Under the pieces are notes generated by a model. It did no database searches. It worked only from the letters and a program-made list of their open reading frames with translations, and had not been told where the DNA came from. From assembly GCF_018130765.1 (NCBI RefSeq), contig NZ_JAFCJZ010000002.1, positions 124,001 through 188,000 of the forward strand: 64,000 nt of DNA, given 5' to 3'. Made by a program: the position numbers and the translations under genes. Shown here piece after piece: positions 8,540-17,885 of this stretch. The stretch is from Bradyrhizobium iriomotense. Lineage in GTDB: Bacteria; Pseudomonadota; Alphaproteobacteria; Rhizobiales; Xanthobacteraceae. Position 1 is the first letter of the stretch. Each line of letters begins with the position of its first letter.

Positions 8540-9714
8540 GGCCGCGCTCCGCTTGCCGGAAGGTCGTAGAAGCTTTTCTTCAGGAGCTGCCCGAAATCAG
8601 GGATGCCGGCAATGATGTCGGCAAATCGCCGGCTGGAGGCGCCGTCACCATAGGGATTGACGGTGTCCTTGCGGCCGCGCTGAAGCGCTTGCGAGATCGC
8701 CGCACCGATCGCGCCGCGTTCGGGCGCGGCGTGAAACACCGAAGCCGCGCGCTCGCGTCCCTTCTGGCGGTCGCCGACATCGACCGTGGGGACGCCGAAT
8801 GACGGCGCTTCGAGGATGCCGCTCGACGAGTTGCCGATCACGACGTCGACCTGGCTCATCAGGCTGAGATAACGAAGCTGCCCGAGCGAGGCGACCGCGA
8901 TCGTGTTCGGCCGGCTTGCCGCGAAGGCCTTGGTGCGGTCGTTCAGCGCGCGTCCCTCGGCATCGGCATTGGCGAGCGTGAAGATGAAACGGAATTCGGG
9001 ATCGAGCGCCGACAGCGCCGCGAACAGTTCGTCCAGCTCGGCCATCGAGCGGCCGGCCTCGATCGTGACCGGGTGGAACGTCACGAGCGCATTGTGCTCG
9101 CCGAGCGGCATGCCGACCGCGCGGCCGATGCTGTCGCGGTCCATCAGGTCGAGATGCCTGATGGCGTCGATGCCGACCGAGCCGATGGTGTGAATGCGGG
9201 ACGGATCCTCGCCGAGTTGGACCAGCCGCCGCGCCGATCCCGCATTGCTGGCAAAATGCAGGTGCGACATCTTGGTGATGGCGTGGCGGATGGATTCGTC
9301 GACCGCGCCTTCGGTGACGTCGCCGCCGAACAGATGCGCCATCGGCAGCCGCATGAACATCGCGGCCTGTGCGGCCGCGAACATCTCGAAGCGGTCGCCG
9401 AGCAGGACCACGAGATCGGGTTGCAGGCGCGCGAATGCGTCGGCAAATCCGATCACGCCGAGCCCGACCGATTTCGCAACGCCCGCGCCGGTGTCGCTGG
9501 CAAGAAGCGTCTCGACGCGCTCGTCGACCTCGAAGCCCTCGTCGCGGATGGCGTTGAAGGTGTAGCCGAACTCGGGCGCGAGATGCATGCCGGTGGCGAT
9601 GAGCTGGAGCGTCAGGCCTGATGTCTCTCGGATCGCGCGCATCGGCCAGGTCAGCAGTCCGAAATCGGCCCGGCTGCCGGTGACGAAGCAGATCTTTCGC
9701 GCGCCGCTATTCAT
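8536..9714 (-). CDS. legG: Hydrolysing sugar-nucleotide 2-epimerase (NeuC/LegG family)
   Basis: The protein has 392 residues of the UDP-GlcNAc 2-epimerase fold. FVTGSRADFGLL is at about residues 10-21, VVLLGDRFEMFAAAQAA near 105, AHLFGGDVTEGAVDESIRHA near 127, and VIGNSSSGILEAPSFG near 300. GSRADFG and the GGDxxEGxxDExxRHA stretch are characteristic of NeuC/LegG. These enzymes invert C2 and release the nucleotide diphosphate, giving the free mannose-configured sugar used by NeuB/LegI. It overlaps LegC upstream by eight bases and LegI downstream by four. The position in a full leg operon makes the GDP-linked diacetamido sugar the likely substrate. Confidence 0.88.
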   Translation of the reverse strand: MNSGARKICFVTGSRADFGLLTWPMRAIRETSGLTLQLIATGMHLAPEFGYTFNAIRDEGFEVDERVETLLASDTGAGVAKSVGLGVIGFADAFARLQPDLVVLLGDRFEMFAAAQAAMFMRLPMAHLFGGDVTEGAVDESIRHAITKMSHLHFASNAGSARRLVQLGEDPSRIHTIGSVGIDAIRHLDLMDRDSIGRAVGMPLGEHNALVTFHPVTIEAGRSMAELDELFAALSALDPEFRFIFTLANADAEGRALNDRTKAFAASRPNTIAVASLGQLRYLSLMSQVDVVIGNSSSGILEAPSFGVPTVDVGDRQKGRERAASVFHAAPERGAIGAAISQALQRGRKDTVNPYGDGASSRRFADIIAGIPDFGQLLKKSFYDLPASGARP

Positions 9715-10921
9715 CGCGGGCCCTGATGCTGGCGCTGCTCGGCAGGTTGATCAGGCGGCGCTCGATCGATTCGGCGGTGGCGAGATCGCCGCGCGGGCTC
9801 TGCGCGAACATCGGCAGGCGGTGCATCAGGGTCCAGGCCGGGCGCGCGCCGAAGCCGGCTTCGTTCAGCGCCGTGAGCACGTCGTCGCGCCGCCCGGCAT
9901 AGGCCTCGTCGAGCAGGATCGCGTTCAGCCAGTAATTGCTCGTGGTGCCCGCAGGCTCGCGCGAGAAGCGGACGCCGGGCACATCCGCAAAGACGCGGTC
10001 GTAGGCCGCCGCCAGCCGGCGCTTGCTCGCCAGGAAGCCGTCGAGCTGCTCGAGCTGCGCGCAGCCGAGCGCGGCGTTCAGGTTGGGCAGGCGGTAGTTG
10101 AAGCCGATCTCGTCGTGCACGAAGGCCCATTTGTGCGGCAGCTTCGCGGTGGTGGTGAGATGCTTGGCGCGGCGTCCCAGTTCCTCGTCATTGGTGAGGA
10201 TGGCGCCGCCGCCGCCGGTGGTGACGATCTTGTTGCCGTTGAAGCTCAGCGCCGCGAGCCGCGCCTGCGATCCGACGGCGTGGCCCTTGTAGGTCGAGCC
10301 CAGCGATTCCGCGGCATCCTCCACCAGCGCAATGCCCCAGTCGCGCGCGATTGCGGCGATCTCGTCGAGCTCGACGGGATGCCCGAACGTGTGCATCGGC
10401 GAGATCGCCGCGATGCGGCGTCCGGTCTCGCGATTGATCGTGCCCTTTGGCGTTCGCTCCGCAATCGCCTCGAGCCGCGTTGCGAGCGCGCGCGGGTCCA
10501 TGCCGAGCGTCGTGAGCGAGCTGTCGATGAAATGCGGCGCCGCCCCGCAATAGGCGATCGCATTGGTGGTCGCGATGAAGGTCAGCGCCGGCGAGATCAC
10601 CTCGTCGCCGGGCTCGACGCCGGCGAGCCTGAAGCAGGCGTGCAGCGCCGCCGTGCCGTTGACGACGGCGACCGCGCGCCTTGCGCCCGTCACCTCTTCC
10701 AGCATGCGCTCGAAGCGGTCGACGAACGGACCGACCGAGGAGACGAAGGTGCTCTTGATGCACTCTTCGAGATAGGAAACCTCGTTGCCGGCGAACACCG
10801 GCTCGTGCAGGCCGAGGATGCCGTTGGGCGTTCCCGCGGCGCGCCGGACGGCATCGACCACGGCCTTCGGATCGAATGTGAGCGCTTTTGTCGCGGCCGT
10901 TCCTACTGTTGCCTCAGACAT
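9707..10921 (-). CDS. legC: LegC aminotransferase (PLP-dependent, DegT/DnrJ/EryC1 family)
   Basis: The 404-residue protein has the fold type I aminotransferase layout. NGTAALHACFRLAGV lies at about 89-103, EDAAESLGS at 201-209 holds the PLP-contacting Asp, and the Schiff-base lysine is Lys231 in SFNGNK. The GLHEPVFxGNE opening, the CIKSTFVSSVGPFVDRFE stretch, HLTTTAK and FNYRxPN are the hallmarks of the LegC subfamily rather than of ArnB- or PseC-type enzymes. LegC transfers an amino group from glutamate to C4 of the 4-keto-6-deoxy sugar nucleotide made by LegB. It overlaps legB by eight bases. Confidence 0.9.
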   Translation of the reverse strand: MSEATVGTAATKALTFDPKAVVDAVRRAAGTPNGILGLHEPVFAGNEVSYLEECIKSTFVSSVGPFVDRFERMLEEVTGARRAVAVVNGTAALHACFRLAGVEPGDEVISPALTFIATTNAIAYCGAAPHFIDSSLTTLGMDPRALATRLEAIAERTPKGTINRETGRRIAAISPMHTFGHPVELDEIAAIARDWGIALVEDAAESLGSTYKGHAVGSQARLAALSFNGNKIVTTGGGGAILTNDEELGRRAKHLTTTAKLPHKWAFVHDEIGFNYRLPNLNAALGCAQLEQLDGFLASKRRLAAAYDRVFADVPGVRFSREPAGTTSNYWLNAILLDEAYAGRRDDVLTALNEAGFGARPAWTLMHRLPMFAQSPRGDLATAESIERRLINLPSSASIRARDE

Positions 10922-11933
10922 TGTAGACGTCCGCCTTGTAGCGGCTGAGATTGGCGGGGTTCGTGAACCAGCTCACCGTCTTCTCGATGCCGCGGCGCAT
11001 GCCGTCGATCCCGCCGAATTCCGGGCTCCAGCCGAGCTGCTGGCGCGCCTTGGAATTGTCGGCCCAGAGCCGCTCGACCTCGCTGTTGGCCGGACGCAGG
11101 CGCGCCTCGTCGGTCTCGATCTCGATCTTCACGCCCATCACGTCGGCGATCATCTCGACGGTCGCCCCGACAGAGATCTCGAAGCCGCTGCCGAGATTGA
11201 TGGTCTGGCCGACACATTGTTCGGCCGGCGCGGTGAGGCCCGCGATCAGGCCGCGCGCGGTGTCGGTGACGAAGGAGAAGTCGCGCGTTGGACTGACCGC
11301 GCCGAGACGGATCCTGCGCTTGCCGGTCGCGATCTGGCTGACGATGGTCGGAATCACCGCGCGCGCCGATTGCCTGGGACCATAGGTGTTGAACGGCCTG
11401 ATGACGACGACCGGCATGTCGAACGAGGCCTGGAAGGACAGCGCCATCTGGTCGGAGGCGATCTTCGAGGCCGAGTAGGGCGATTGGCCGACCAGCGGAT
11501 GGTTCTCCTTGATCGGCACGATCTGCGCCGTGCCGTAGACCTCGCTGGTCGAGGTCTGCACGAAGCGGCGCACGCCGGCCATGCGCGCCGCCTGGAGCAC
11601 GTTGACGGTACCGCGCACATTGGTCTCGACGTAGGAATCCGGCGCGACATAGGAGAAGGGGATCGCGATCAGCGCCGCCAAATGCAGCACGTCCGTGCAG
11701 CCGCTGGCGGCCGCGATCATGAAATGCGGATCGCGGATGTCGCCGGCGACCACTTCCACGGACTTCATGATGTCGGCGGGAACCGTGTCCAGCCAGCCCC
11801 AGGAATTGAAGGAGTTGTAGTAGACCACCGCCTTGACGCGGGCCCCGGCTTTCACCAGCTCCTCGACGACATGCGAACCGATGAAGCCGTCGCTGCCGGT
11901 AACGAGGACGCGGGCGTCCCTCAGATCTGCCAT
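10914..11933 (-). CDS. legB: LegB sugar-nucleotide 4,6-dehydratase
   Basis: The 339-residue protein starts at the ATG at 11933. It is an extended SDR with VTGSDGFIGSH at about residues 10-20 and a catalytic SPYSASK near 150. Distinctive LegB features are YNSFNSWGWLD near 40, HLAALIAIPFSYVAP, RPFNTYGPRQSARAVIP and a terminus ending YKADVYNV. The enzyme removes water from the N-acetylglucosamine nucleotide to give the 4-keto-6-deoxy intermediate, the committed step toward legionaminic acid. It is the first gene of the minus-strand run legB-legC-legG-legI, with a candidate promoter just upstream. Confidence 0.92.
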   Translation of the reverse strand: MADLRDARVLVTGSDGFIGSHVVEELVKAGARVKAVVYYNSFNSWGWLDTVPADIMKSVEVVAGDIRDPHFMIAAASGCTDVLHLAALIAIPFSYVAPDSYVETNVRGTVNVLQAARMAGVRRFVQTSTSEVYGTAQIVPIKENHPLVGQSPYSASKIASDQMALSFQASFDMPVVVIRPFNTYGPRQSARAVIPTIVSQIATGKRRIRLGAVSPTRDFSFVTDTARGLIAGLTAPAEQCVGQTINLGSGFEISVGATVEMIADVMGVKIEIETDEARLRPANSEVERLWADNSKARQQLGWSPEFGGIDGMRRGIEKTVSWFTNPANLSRYKADVYNV

Positions 11934-11979
11934 GCCGGACCCCAGAAGGCGATTAAGCCAGTATTCGCAACAAGATGGC

Positions 11980-12007
11980 GCTATAGCACACTGGCCGTTG
12001 TGCGCAA
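11980..12007 (-). promoter_or_regulatory. Candidate sigma70-type promoter of legB-legC-legG-legI
   Basis: On the minus strand the 134-base gap before legB holds TTGCGC (12002-12007) and TATAGC (11980-11985) separated by 16 bases. Both match the -35 and -10 consensus at four of six positions. They lie about 47 bases upstream of the legB ATG. The gap is visibly less GC-rich than the flanking genes. Identified by eye only. Confidence 0.35.
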
Positions 12008-12067
12008 CAGAGCAGCGCCCGAAAGCTGCCAAATGCCCGGGGATGCAGCAGTTTTTGTAAGGCCCGT

Positions 12068-13291
12068 CTAAGCCTTGCCGGCCGGGTTCAGGCGCTGCCT
12101 CAGGAACGCCTCGAGATTGCCGCCCTCGAACAAATGGCCGGGGAGGCCGGCAGCCCGGGCGGCCTCGATGTCGCTCGGCTTGTCGCCGATCACCATGCTG
12201 CGCGTCATGTCGACCGGAAAGCGCTGCGCGAGGTCGGTGATCATGCCCGGCGCCGGCTTGCGCCGGTCGCTCGTGCGGCAATAGCGCGCGATGGTTCCGT
12301 CGGGATGATCCGGGCAATATTCGAAGGCGTCGATATGCGCGCCGACCTCTGCCATCTGGTCCGCCATCCAGCGGTGCAGGGTGAGGACGTGATGCTCCTC
12401 GTAATAGCCGCGCGCCACGCCGGATTGATTGGTGATGACGAAGGCGAAATAGCCGGCGTCGTTGACCGCCTTCACGGCCTCGCGCGCGCCCTCGATCCAT
12501 TCGAGCTTGTGCGTCTCGAACGTGTAGCCGGAATCGTGGTTGAGCACGCCGTCGCGATCGAAGAACACGGCCGGACGCCGCAGCTTCTCGCGCAGCTCGC
12601 GATCGGCGCGCGCGAAATCATCGGGAATGCCGATGTCGATGAAATAGCCGCGATAGGCGGTGCCGCGCAGCTCGCCGCGCGAGGCAAGGCCGGGAAAGAC
12701 GTCCTGCTCGAGCGAAGCGGGCAGCTTCGCGATATCAGCGAGAACGGACTTGTCGACCACGTAGATGCCGGCATTGACCGGTCCCGTGGCGCCCGCACCC
12801 GGAGCGATGAAATCGCGCACCACGTCGCCGTCGAGCACGACGCGCCCGTAGCGGTCTCCGACGACGCCGTCGCGCAGTGCCATGTGAACGCGCCCGCCCT
12901 GCGCGCGCGCGATCAGATCGAGCAGGTTGAAGTCGAACAGCGAGTCGCCGTTGAGCAGCAGGAAACGGTCGTGCAAGAGGTCGCGCGCATGCACGAGCGC
13001 ACCGCCGGTGCCGAGCGGCTCGGTCTCGCGCGACACCACGATGCGCGTCGGTCCCCTGGCGGCCGCGACGTAGTGCGTCTCGACGATCTCCGCCTTGTGG
13101 CCGGCAAGCAGGACGATTTCATCGAACATGCCATAGCGGACGAGCTCGTCGATCAGCGTGTCGAGGAACGGCCGCCCGCCGATCTCGAGCATCGGCTTCG
13201 GAACCAGCCTGGTGCGCTCACCAAGCCGGGTGCCAAGCCCGCCGACGAGGATAACGGCCTGTCTCAGCATGGAGCGGGGAGTTTGCGACAT
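12068..13291 (-). CDS. Fused heptose-1-phosphate guanylyltransferase-like (HddC) and D,D-heptose bisphosphate phosphatase-like (GmhB) protein
   Basis: The protein has 407 residues from the ATG at 13291. Residues 10-230 are a nucleotidyltransferase: LVGGLGTRLGERT, VPKPM at 30-34, LNGDSLFD at 113-120. Residues 238-395 are a HAD phosphatase of the GmhB type: FFDRDGVLNHD with nucleophile Asp245 and Asp247, VITNQSGVARG, Lys345 in RRKPAPG, and GDKPSDIEAA at 369-378. The CPDHP loop fits the GmhB zinc loop, although the later CxC is reduced to one Cys. Together the domains would dephosphorylate heptose 1,7-bisphosphate and then add GMP. Alternative starts at 13336 or 13270 are possible; none has a strong ribosome site. 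Confidence 0.83.
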   Translation of the reverse strand: MSQTPRSMLRQAVILVGGLGTRLGERTRLVPKPMLEIGGRPFLDTLIDELVRYGMFDEIVLLAGHKAEIVETHYVAAARGPTRIVVSRETEPLGTGGALVHARDLLHDRFLLLNGDSLFDFNLLDLIARAQGGRVHMALRDGVVGDRYGRVVLDGDVVRDFIAPGAGATGPVNAGIYVVDKSVLADIAKLPASLEQDVFPGLASRGELRGTAYRGYFIDIGIPDDFARADRELREKLRRPAVFFDRDGVLNHDSGYTFETHKLEWIEGAREAVKAVNDAGYFAFVITNQSGVARGYYEEHHVLTLHRWMADQMAEVGAHIDAFEYCPDHPDGTIARYCRTSDRRKPAPGMITDLAQRFPVDMTRSMVIGDKPSDIEAARAAGLPGHLFEGGNLEAFLRQRLNPAGKA

Positions 13292-13394
13292 CGATCGAGC
13301 TGTCGGTGAAAGGCGAGTGTCATTTCCAATGTCCATAGCGCGCCACTGATCTCTGCGCCAGATGCGCTTTCGTCGTGACGGAGAATGCCTGAGG

Positions 13395-15896
13395 TCAGCG
13401 TAGGCACGGAATGCGAACGACGGCGGTCTGGTTGTTTGCAAACAGCGCCTGGAACGGCCCGGCGCGAAGCGACTTGATGAATTCAGAATCCAGAGGCTGC
13501 GTCGGCGGAAAATAGGAGAGCCGTTGACCGGCGCCGAGATCAATCCACGCGATCGTACGGGGATTGATCACAGCGACGAGCTGCCAAGTATCCTGGCCGG
13601 TCCCGAGCATCCCCTGGATCGCCTCTCGATCCGTCTCTTCTGTCCTATCGGGCATTTTCGGAGTTGCTGCCTCCGGCTCGTCCGTCGCCGGCGCTTTTGG
13701 GGGACGGACAGGTCGCAAAATTCCAGCCAGAGCGTCGGCCCTGTGCATCCGAAAATACGTCTCCTGGTTGATATCCTGCAGGACCGGCCGAACGGAGGCG
13801 CAGGCTTCGGCCAGCCGCCGCGCTCCGTCGTCCCGTTCGACGATCGCGGAAAGGACGGCGCGCACTGGCTTGGCGGTCGCCTCGTTGACGGTATCCAGAT
13901 TCGAGAACGTGTAGGCCGCCGGGGCACCGGTCAGGGCCTGGATCATGCCCAGCGTGTAGGGATCGGACAGCAGGATGCCCCTCTTCAGGTTGCCATGCAG
14001 CCAGAGTGCGGTGTCGAGGTCGTTGGCATTGTAATGCGTGATGGCTGTGGCACCGCCCGGAAGGGGTCCGTAGCTGTAACTCTTGGATATGCCGGCGACG
14101 CCGGCGCGATCGAGGCCGATGCCCAGACCCATAATGGTCGCGAGCGCGCTGACATGAATCCATCTCGACCGGACGAGCGCCACCGGCACGAGCGCCACGA
14201 GGAGAACCGTTCCCGCGATCTCGGTCGGCCGGAGGAAATCCTGGTACCGCGCGGAGGGGAGGTCGGGCCGCCAAGTGAAGGCATAGACCGCCAGCGCGAG
14301 GCCGGCGGCGAGCAGGGTAACCGTGATTGCCGCAGTCGCCCGCCGGCGGAAGGGGGCGGGAGAGGGGTCGAGCAGCAACTGGCAGAAGGCTTCGGTCGCC
14401 GTGACCGTGAGCAGGGATAGCACGATCATGGTGGTCCGGTACAGGAACGGAAAGCCTGACAGCACGGCGACGACAAGGCTGCAGCCGATCGTCCACGACC
14501 ACAGCAGTTTCGACGCGCGTTCGGTTTGGGCAGGGGTGGAAGCTGTGCCCAGGGGAGTGACCGAGCGATCGATCCACCACCAGGCCATCGCCATTGCGAT
14601 GCAGACGGCAAACAGTGGGCCTATGGCCCGGCCCAGTTCAATGACTGCGACCTGTGGGCCGCTGCCGAGGAATAGTTCCTCGCCACTCTCGATCGTCTTG
14701 CCCAGCACCGCTCCTGTGATGTGAGAAAATACGACGTTGGCGTTCGCTGACGGCAGGTAGTCGAGCCGCATCGCCACGATCGTGGCGACGATCCCGCATA
14801 TGATCAGCGGCAGCACGACGAATAGGGCGCGGAGAATCCGGAGGCTCTGCGCCGGCCGGCGTGACATCTCGCGCAGGATGACCAAGTAGCTCAACCAGGC
14901 GGCAAGGACAGCCGGGATGAACAGGTACGATCCGCGGTGCGCCAGGAGCAACATCGCGGGCCATCCGCACCCCACGAAGAGGATGCTTTCGCGCGGATGG
15001 CCCTTGCCCAGCATCCTGAGCAGGAACAGCCCGACCGTCAGGAGCACGAGCACCAGCGCGTTGTTGTTGAGCATGAAGGCAGTGAGAAGCGAGGTAGCCG
15101 CGCTCAGGGTCAGCAACACGACTGAGCCCGCCGGAATTTCCTCCTTCGCATCCCGCCCGGCATTGGCGAATAGGACACCCAGGAAGACCACGCTTCCGGC
15201 GAGCGCCAGGCTGCCATTCGTCAGCAGCCCGACGCCGTTGCCTGCTGCTGCGAAGAAGAAGGTGATCCATCTCCGCACCGGTTCTGCATAGAGGCCTTCC
15301 GCGAAGGCGTAGAAGGCCAGAAGAAAGAACAGGATCGAGACGTAGCGGTAGATCCAGCCAAAGTGCAGGAGATCGAGGCCGAGGGTGCCTGACAACACAC
15401 CGGCCAATGCCGAGCGAAGATCGACGTACGATTGCGACGCGTAGGGGTTGATGACGCCGCTATCGGCGTATTCCTGCGCCGTCTTCATCCAGTGAACGTC
15501 GGCGCCGATATCCGAGTAGGGGAATTGCGAGAATGCGCCGAACGTCCACCACCACGTCGCGAGCGCGATCGGGAACGATAACAGGCACCAAAGCAGGATG
15601 TTTCCGGCGTCGCCGGTGCGCGGGCGCCAAGCCGGCCATGTCCATGCCAGTCCAAAAGCGGACAGCGCAACCATGATCGCCAGATGAAGCCGGATGTCGT
15701 CAATGAGAACGGAGCAGAGCCCGAGAAGAATGCCGACGGCGGAGGCGCCGATCGCATATCCCAGCACGATGAACTGCGGCTTCGTCAGTCGGCTCGTCTT
15801 GATCAATTCCAGCGGCGCAATCGCGAGGATGGAAAGGCCGATGCCGAGCTGAGTCAGGAAGAATACGAAAGTCAAGAGCAACGTATTTATCCACAT
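13395..15896 (-). CDS. Large multi-pass membrane protein, possible GT-C glycosyltransferase
   Basis: The protein has 833 residues, with roughly the first 620 made of 13-16 transmembrane helices and a soluble C-terminal part. I do not recognise a named family. After the fourth or fifth helix there is a periplasmic-side loop, PYSDIGADVHWMKTAQEYAD at about 134-153. Acidic residues there resemble the catalytic loop of GT-C enzymes, which use polyprenyl-phosphate sugars. The C-terminal ~200 residues (GTGQDTWQLVAVINPRT-type sequence) look extracytoplasmic. It is flanked by sugar-nucleotide genes and divergent from the unknown pair at 16179. A polysaccharide polymerase (Wzy-like) is a second possibility. 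GT-C is inference from topology. Confidence 0.7.
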   Translation of the reverse strand: MWINTLLLTFVFFLTQLGIGLSILAIAPLELIKTSRLTKPQFIVLGYAIGASAVGILLGLCSVLIDDIRLHLAIMVALSAFGLAWTWPAWRPRTGDAGNILLWCLLSFPIALATWWWTFGAFSQFPYSDIGADVHWMKTAQEYADSGVINPYASQSYVDLRSALAGVLSGTLGLDLLHFGWIYRYVSILFFLLAFYAFAEGLYAEPVRRWITFFFAAAGNGVGLLTNGSLALAGSVVFLGVLFANAGRDAKEEIPAGSVVLLTLSAATSLLTAFMLNNNALVLVLLTVGLFLLRMLGKGHPRESILFVGCGWPAMLLLAHRGSYLFIPAVLAAWLSYLVILREMSRRPAQSLRILRALFVVLPLIICGIVATIVAMRLDYLPSANANVVFSHITGAVLGKTIESGEELFLGSGPQVAVIELGRAIGPLFAVCIAMAMAWWWIDRSVTPLGTASTPAQTERASKLLWSWTIGCSLVVAVLSGFPFLYRTTMIVLSLLTVTATEAFCQLLLDPSPAPFRRRATAAITVTLLAAGLALAVYAFTWRPDLPSARYQDFLRPTEIAGTVLLVALVPVALVRSRWIHVSALATIMGLGIGLDRAGVAGISKSYSYGPLPGGATAITHYNANDLDTALWLHGNLKRGILLSDPYTLGMIQALTGAPAAYTFSNLDTVNEATAKPVRAVLSAIVERDDGARRLAEACASVRPVLQDINQETYFRMHRADALAGILRPVRPPKAPATDEPEAATPKMPDRTEETDREAIQGMLGTGQDTWQLVAVINPRTIAWIDLGAGQRLSYFPPTQPLDSEFIKSLRAGPFQALFANNQTAVVRIPCLR

Positions 15897-16178
15897 CGCA
15901 ACATCTCTATCGTTCTTCTAACTGAGCCAGGCAGATGCCTGTGACGGGCCGGCCCTGGTGCGACGAATGGCTGCCCTTCATTTCGAGCGTGCCGCGCCGT
16001 GCCGGGTTTTTCCGAAGGCGGTGCAGCTCCATTCATAGTTGATTCCAAATACGGCTGAGCGTAAACATCCGTGGAATTGTGCAGGATTTTTAGCATGCGG
16101 GCGAGAATATCTGGGCGCAATCTTCGCTATCCATCGGCCAATCGGGCCTGATCGTCGCTTCCCGCCGAGTTTCGTCGC

Positions 16179-16919
16179 ATGCCCGGTGAATTGCAGATTG
16201 GCGAGGCCGTCGCAAGGGGCTATCCGCCCGCGGTGCTCTACCTGTGCAACGACGAGACTGTCACCACGGAAGTCTGCGCATTCAACTACTTCTCGGTCTT
16301 CATGAAGGATCATCCGGACGTGGATGCCCACGTCTGGTTGTTCGACGGGGCGGGCAAGCAGGTTGGATATTTCCACAGGGAACTCGGAGTTAACGGGCAA
16401 TTACAGCTGCGTACGTCGGAGCTCTGTCCGCGCGTTTCAGGAACGGTGGCGATGGCGCTGGTGCCGAAACATGAGACCAAGCTGCGTCCCGGACGAAAGG
16501 TGACGACCGGCTACTACGCACAATATTTCTCGCAGCACGGCGCAATAACATTGTCGCACGAGCGCGAACCCGTTGCCGCATCGCCGTTTCCGACCACCGC
16601 CTGGATGCAGTCCTATCTCACGCGGTTCCTGAAGGAGTCCGGCGTGGTGCTCGTGAACTCCTGCATGGCGTCCGAAGGCGTTTCGGTGGGGACGGCTCGG
16701 CTCATGGCTCTGGATGGCGCCGCCTTGGGCGAGAGGGTGCTTCCGGAAATCGCGCCGATGGGCGCGGCACGCATCAGCACGCTGGACCTGTTCCCCGAGG
16801 CCGCAAAGCTGGTGGGGGCGAACGATGGGTTTGCCCTGGAGTTCAAGGGCACCAACATCGCCAGCCCGTTCAGCTATTATGAATTTGCCAACGGCAAGTT
16901 CAGCCTGCATCATTTCTAG
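16179..16919 (+). CDS. Conserved protein of unknown function, paralogue of the next gene
   Basis: I do not recognise this 246-residue protein. It has no signal peptide or membrane helix and looks beta-rich. It contains a run VVLVNSC, then DGAALGERVLPEIAPMGA, then STLDLFPEAA, which aligns with the corresponding C-terminal part of the next gene. The alignment appears as an Asn after a hydrophobic strand, a D-G turn, P-E-I or G-E-I-P-P, a G-A and a L-D-L-F or V-D-M-F motif. The ATG at 16179 has no obvious ribosome site, so the start is uncertain. Codon use is like the neighbours. Context is surface-glycan genes on both sides. Confidence 0.72.
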   Translation: MPGELQIGEAVARGYPPAVLYLCNDETVTTEVCAFNYFSVFMKDHPDVDAHVWLFDGAGKQVGYFHRELGVNGQLQLRTSELCPRVSGTVAMALVPKHETKLRPGRKVTTGYYAQYFSQHGAITLSHEREPVAASPFPTTAWMQSYLTRFLKESGVVLVNSCMASEGVSVGTARLMALDGAALGERVLPEIAPMGAARISTLDLFPEAAKLVGANDGFALEFKGTNIASPFSYYEFANGKFSLHHF

Positions 16920-16930
16920 AGGCCGCGCCC

Positions 16931-17854
16931 GTGACACGTTTCTCCTCCAGTCCCTGGAAGCCTCACGAGCCCAGGTTCATGTTCCCGACCTTTGCGGGTA
17001 TCGAGTCGCGCATGGGCTTCTCGATTCCCGCCTGGTATCGTCCGGTCGACATCCGATACCTCCGCAGCCTCGTCGCCGGCAGCCTGCGCAAGAATTTTCG
17101 CGAGACGGTCAAGGACCTCGTTCCCGAGCTCGCCAGCCTTGTCGCCTCGGGCTTCAGCAAGAAGCTCAGATTCAAGCTGCACATCCTGTCGCGGCAGGGC
17201 GACTACCGGGCGACCTACGAGTTCCCGGAAAGCTATGCGCCGGGCGCCACCGTCGAGATCGAGCTGTCGCGCCTCTTCGCCTCGCTCAAGCTGCCTCAGG
17301 ACGACTATCTGGTCATCGCCGTGATGTCGCGCGGTCGGATGGACGGATTTCGTTCCTCGCCTGCAAGCTATTCCATGACCTATGTGGATCAGGACAACGT
17401 CGCGATCTATCGCACCGGCGCGTTTGCCCGTCCGCTGAACGAGGGCAGGCTCAAGGCGCATGTCGGATTCACCGGGATCAATCCGAAGATCATTGCGACC
17501 AAAGATATCGTCAGCAGCCTGATGCTGATCAACCATTCTTCCGATCCCGAATATGCTCATGCCGCGCGGCCGACGTCGAGGCTGATCCGCGAGGACGGCG
17601 AGGAGCTCGAAGCGGACTTCGGCGAGATCCCGCCGCTCGGGGCACGCGAGATGTCGGTCGTGGATATGTTCGGCAGTCGTGTGTTCGACTTCCTCAAGCC
17701 GTTCGGCGGTCGCGGCAGCACAGTCACCACCTGCACCGGGGTCACGCTCGCGAGCCTGCATTTGCAGCGCACGAACGATAACCGGCGGACGCTCCTGGGC
17801 ATCGAGCACTCGCGCCCCGCTCACATGAATCTCGCCGGGATTTTGCAACACTGA
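16931..17854 (+). CDS. Conserved protein of unknown function, paralogue of the previous gene
   Basis: The 307-residue protein starts at a GTG (16931) with GAGGCC about ten bases upstream, 11 bases after the preceding stop. No known domain is recognised. Residues ~90-290 are predicted beta-rich and repeat the pattern of the preceding protein: LMLINHSSD, DGEELEADFGEIPPLGA, MSVVDMFG. The N-terminal ~80 residues are basic and absent from its neighbour. No signal peptide is seen. Tandem duplication and tight spacing suggest the two products act together, perhaps as a heteromer. Function in glycan assembly is only inferred from location. Confidence 0.72.
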   Translation: MTRFSSSPWKPHEPRFMFPTFAGIESRMGFSIPAWYRPVDIRYLRSLVAGSLRKNFRETVKDLVPELASLVASGFSKKLRFKLHILSRQGDYRATYEFPESYAPGATVEIELSRLFASLKLPQDDYLVIAVMSRGRMDGFRSSPASYSMTYVDQDNVAIYRTGAFARPLNEGRLKAHVGFTGINPKIIATKDIVSSLMLINHSSDPEYAHAARPTSRLIREDGEELEADFGEIPPLGAREMSVVDMFGSRVFDFLKPFGGRGSTVTTCTGVTLASLHLQRTNDNRRTLLGIEHSRPAHMNLAGILQH

Positions 17855-17885
17855 TTTGGAATTCGATTGGACGGAGCGTGGATCA

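Noticed and set aside
7469..11933. Sialic acid (Neu5Ac) pathway
   Set aside because: NeuB/NeuC/NeuA-like genes alone could suggest it, but LegB, LegC and LegH with the PtmE-like enzyme define the legionaminic route.
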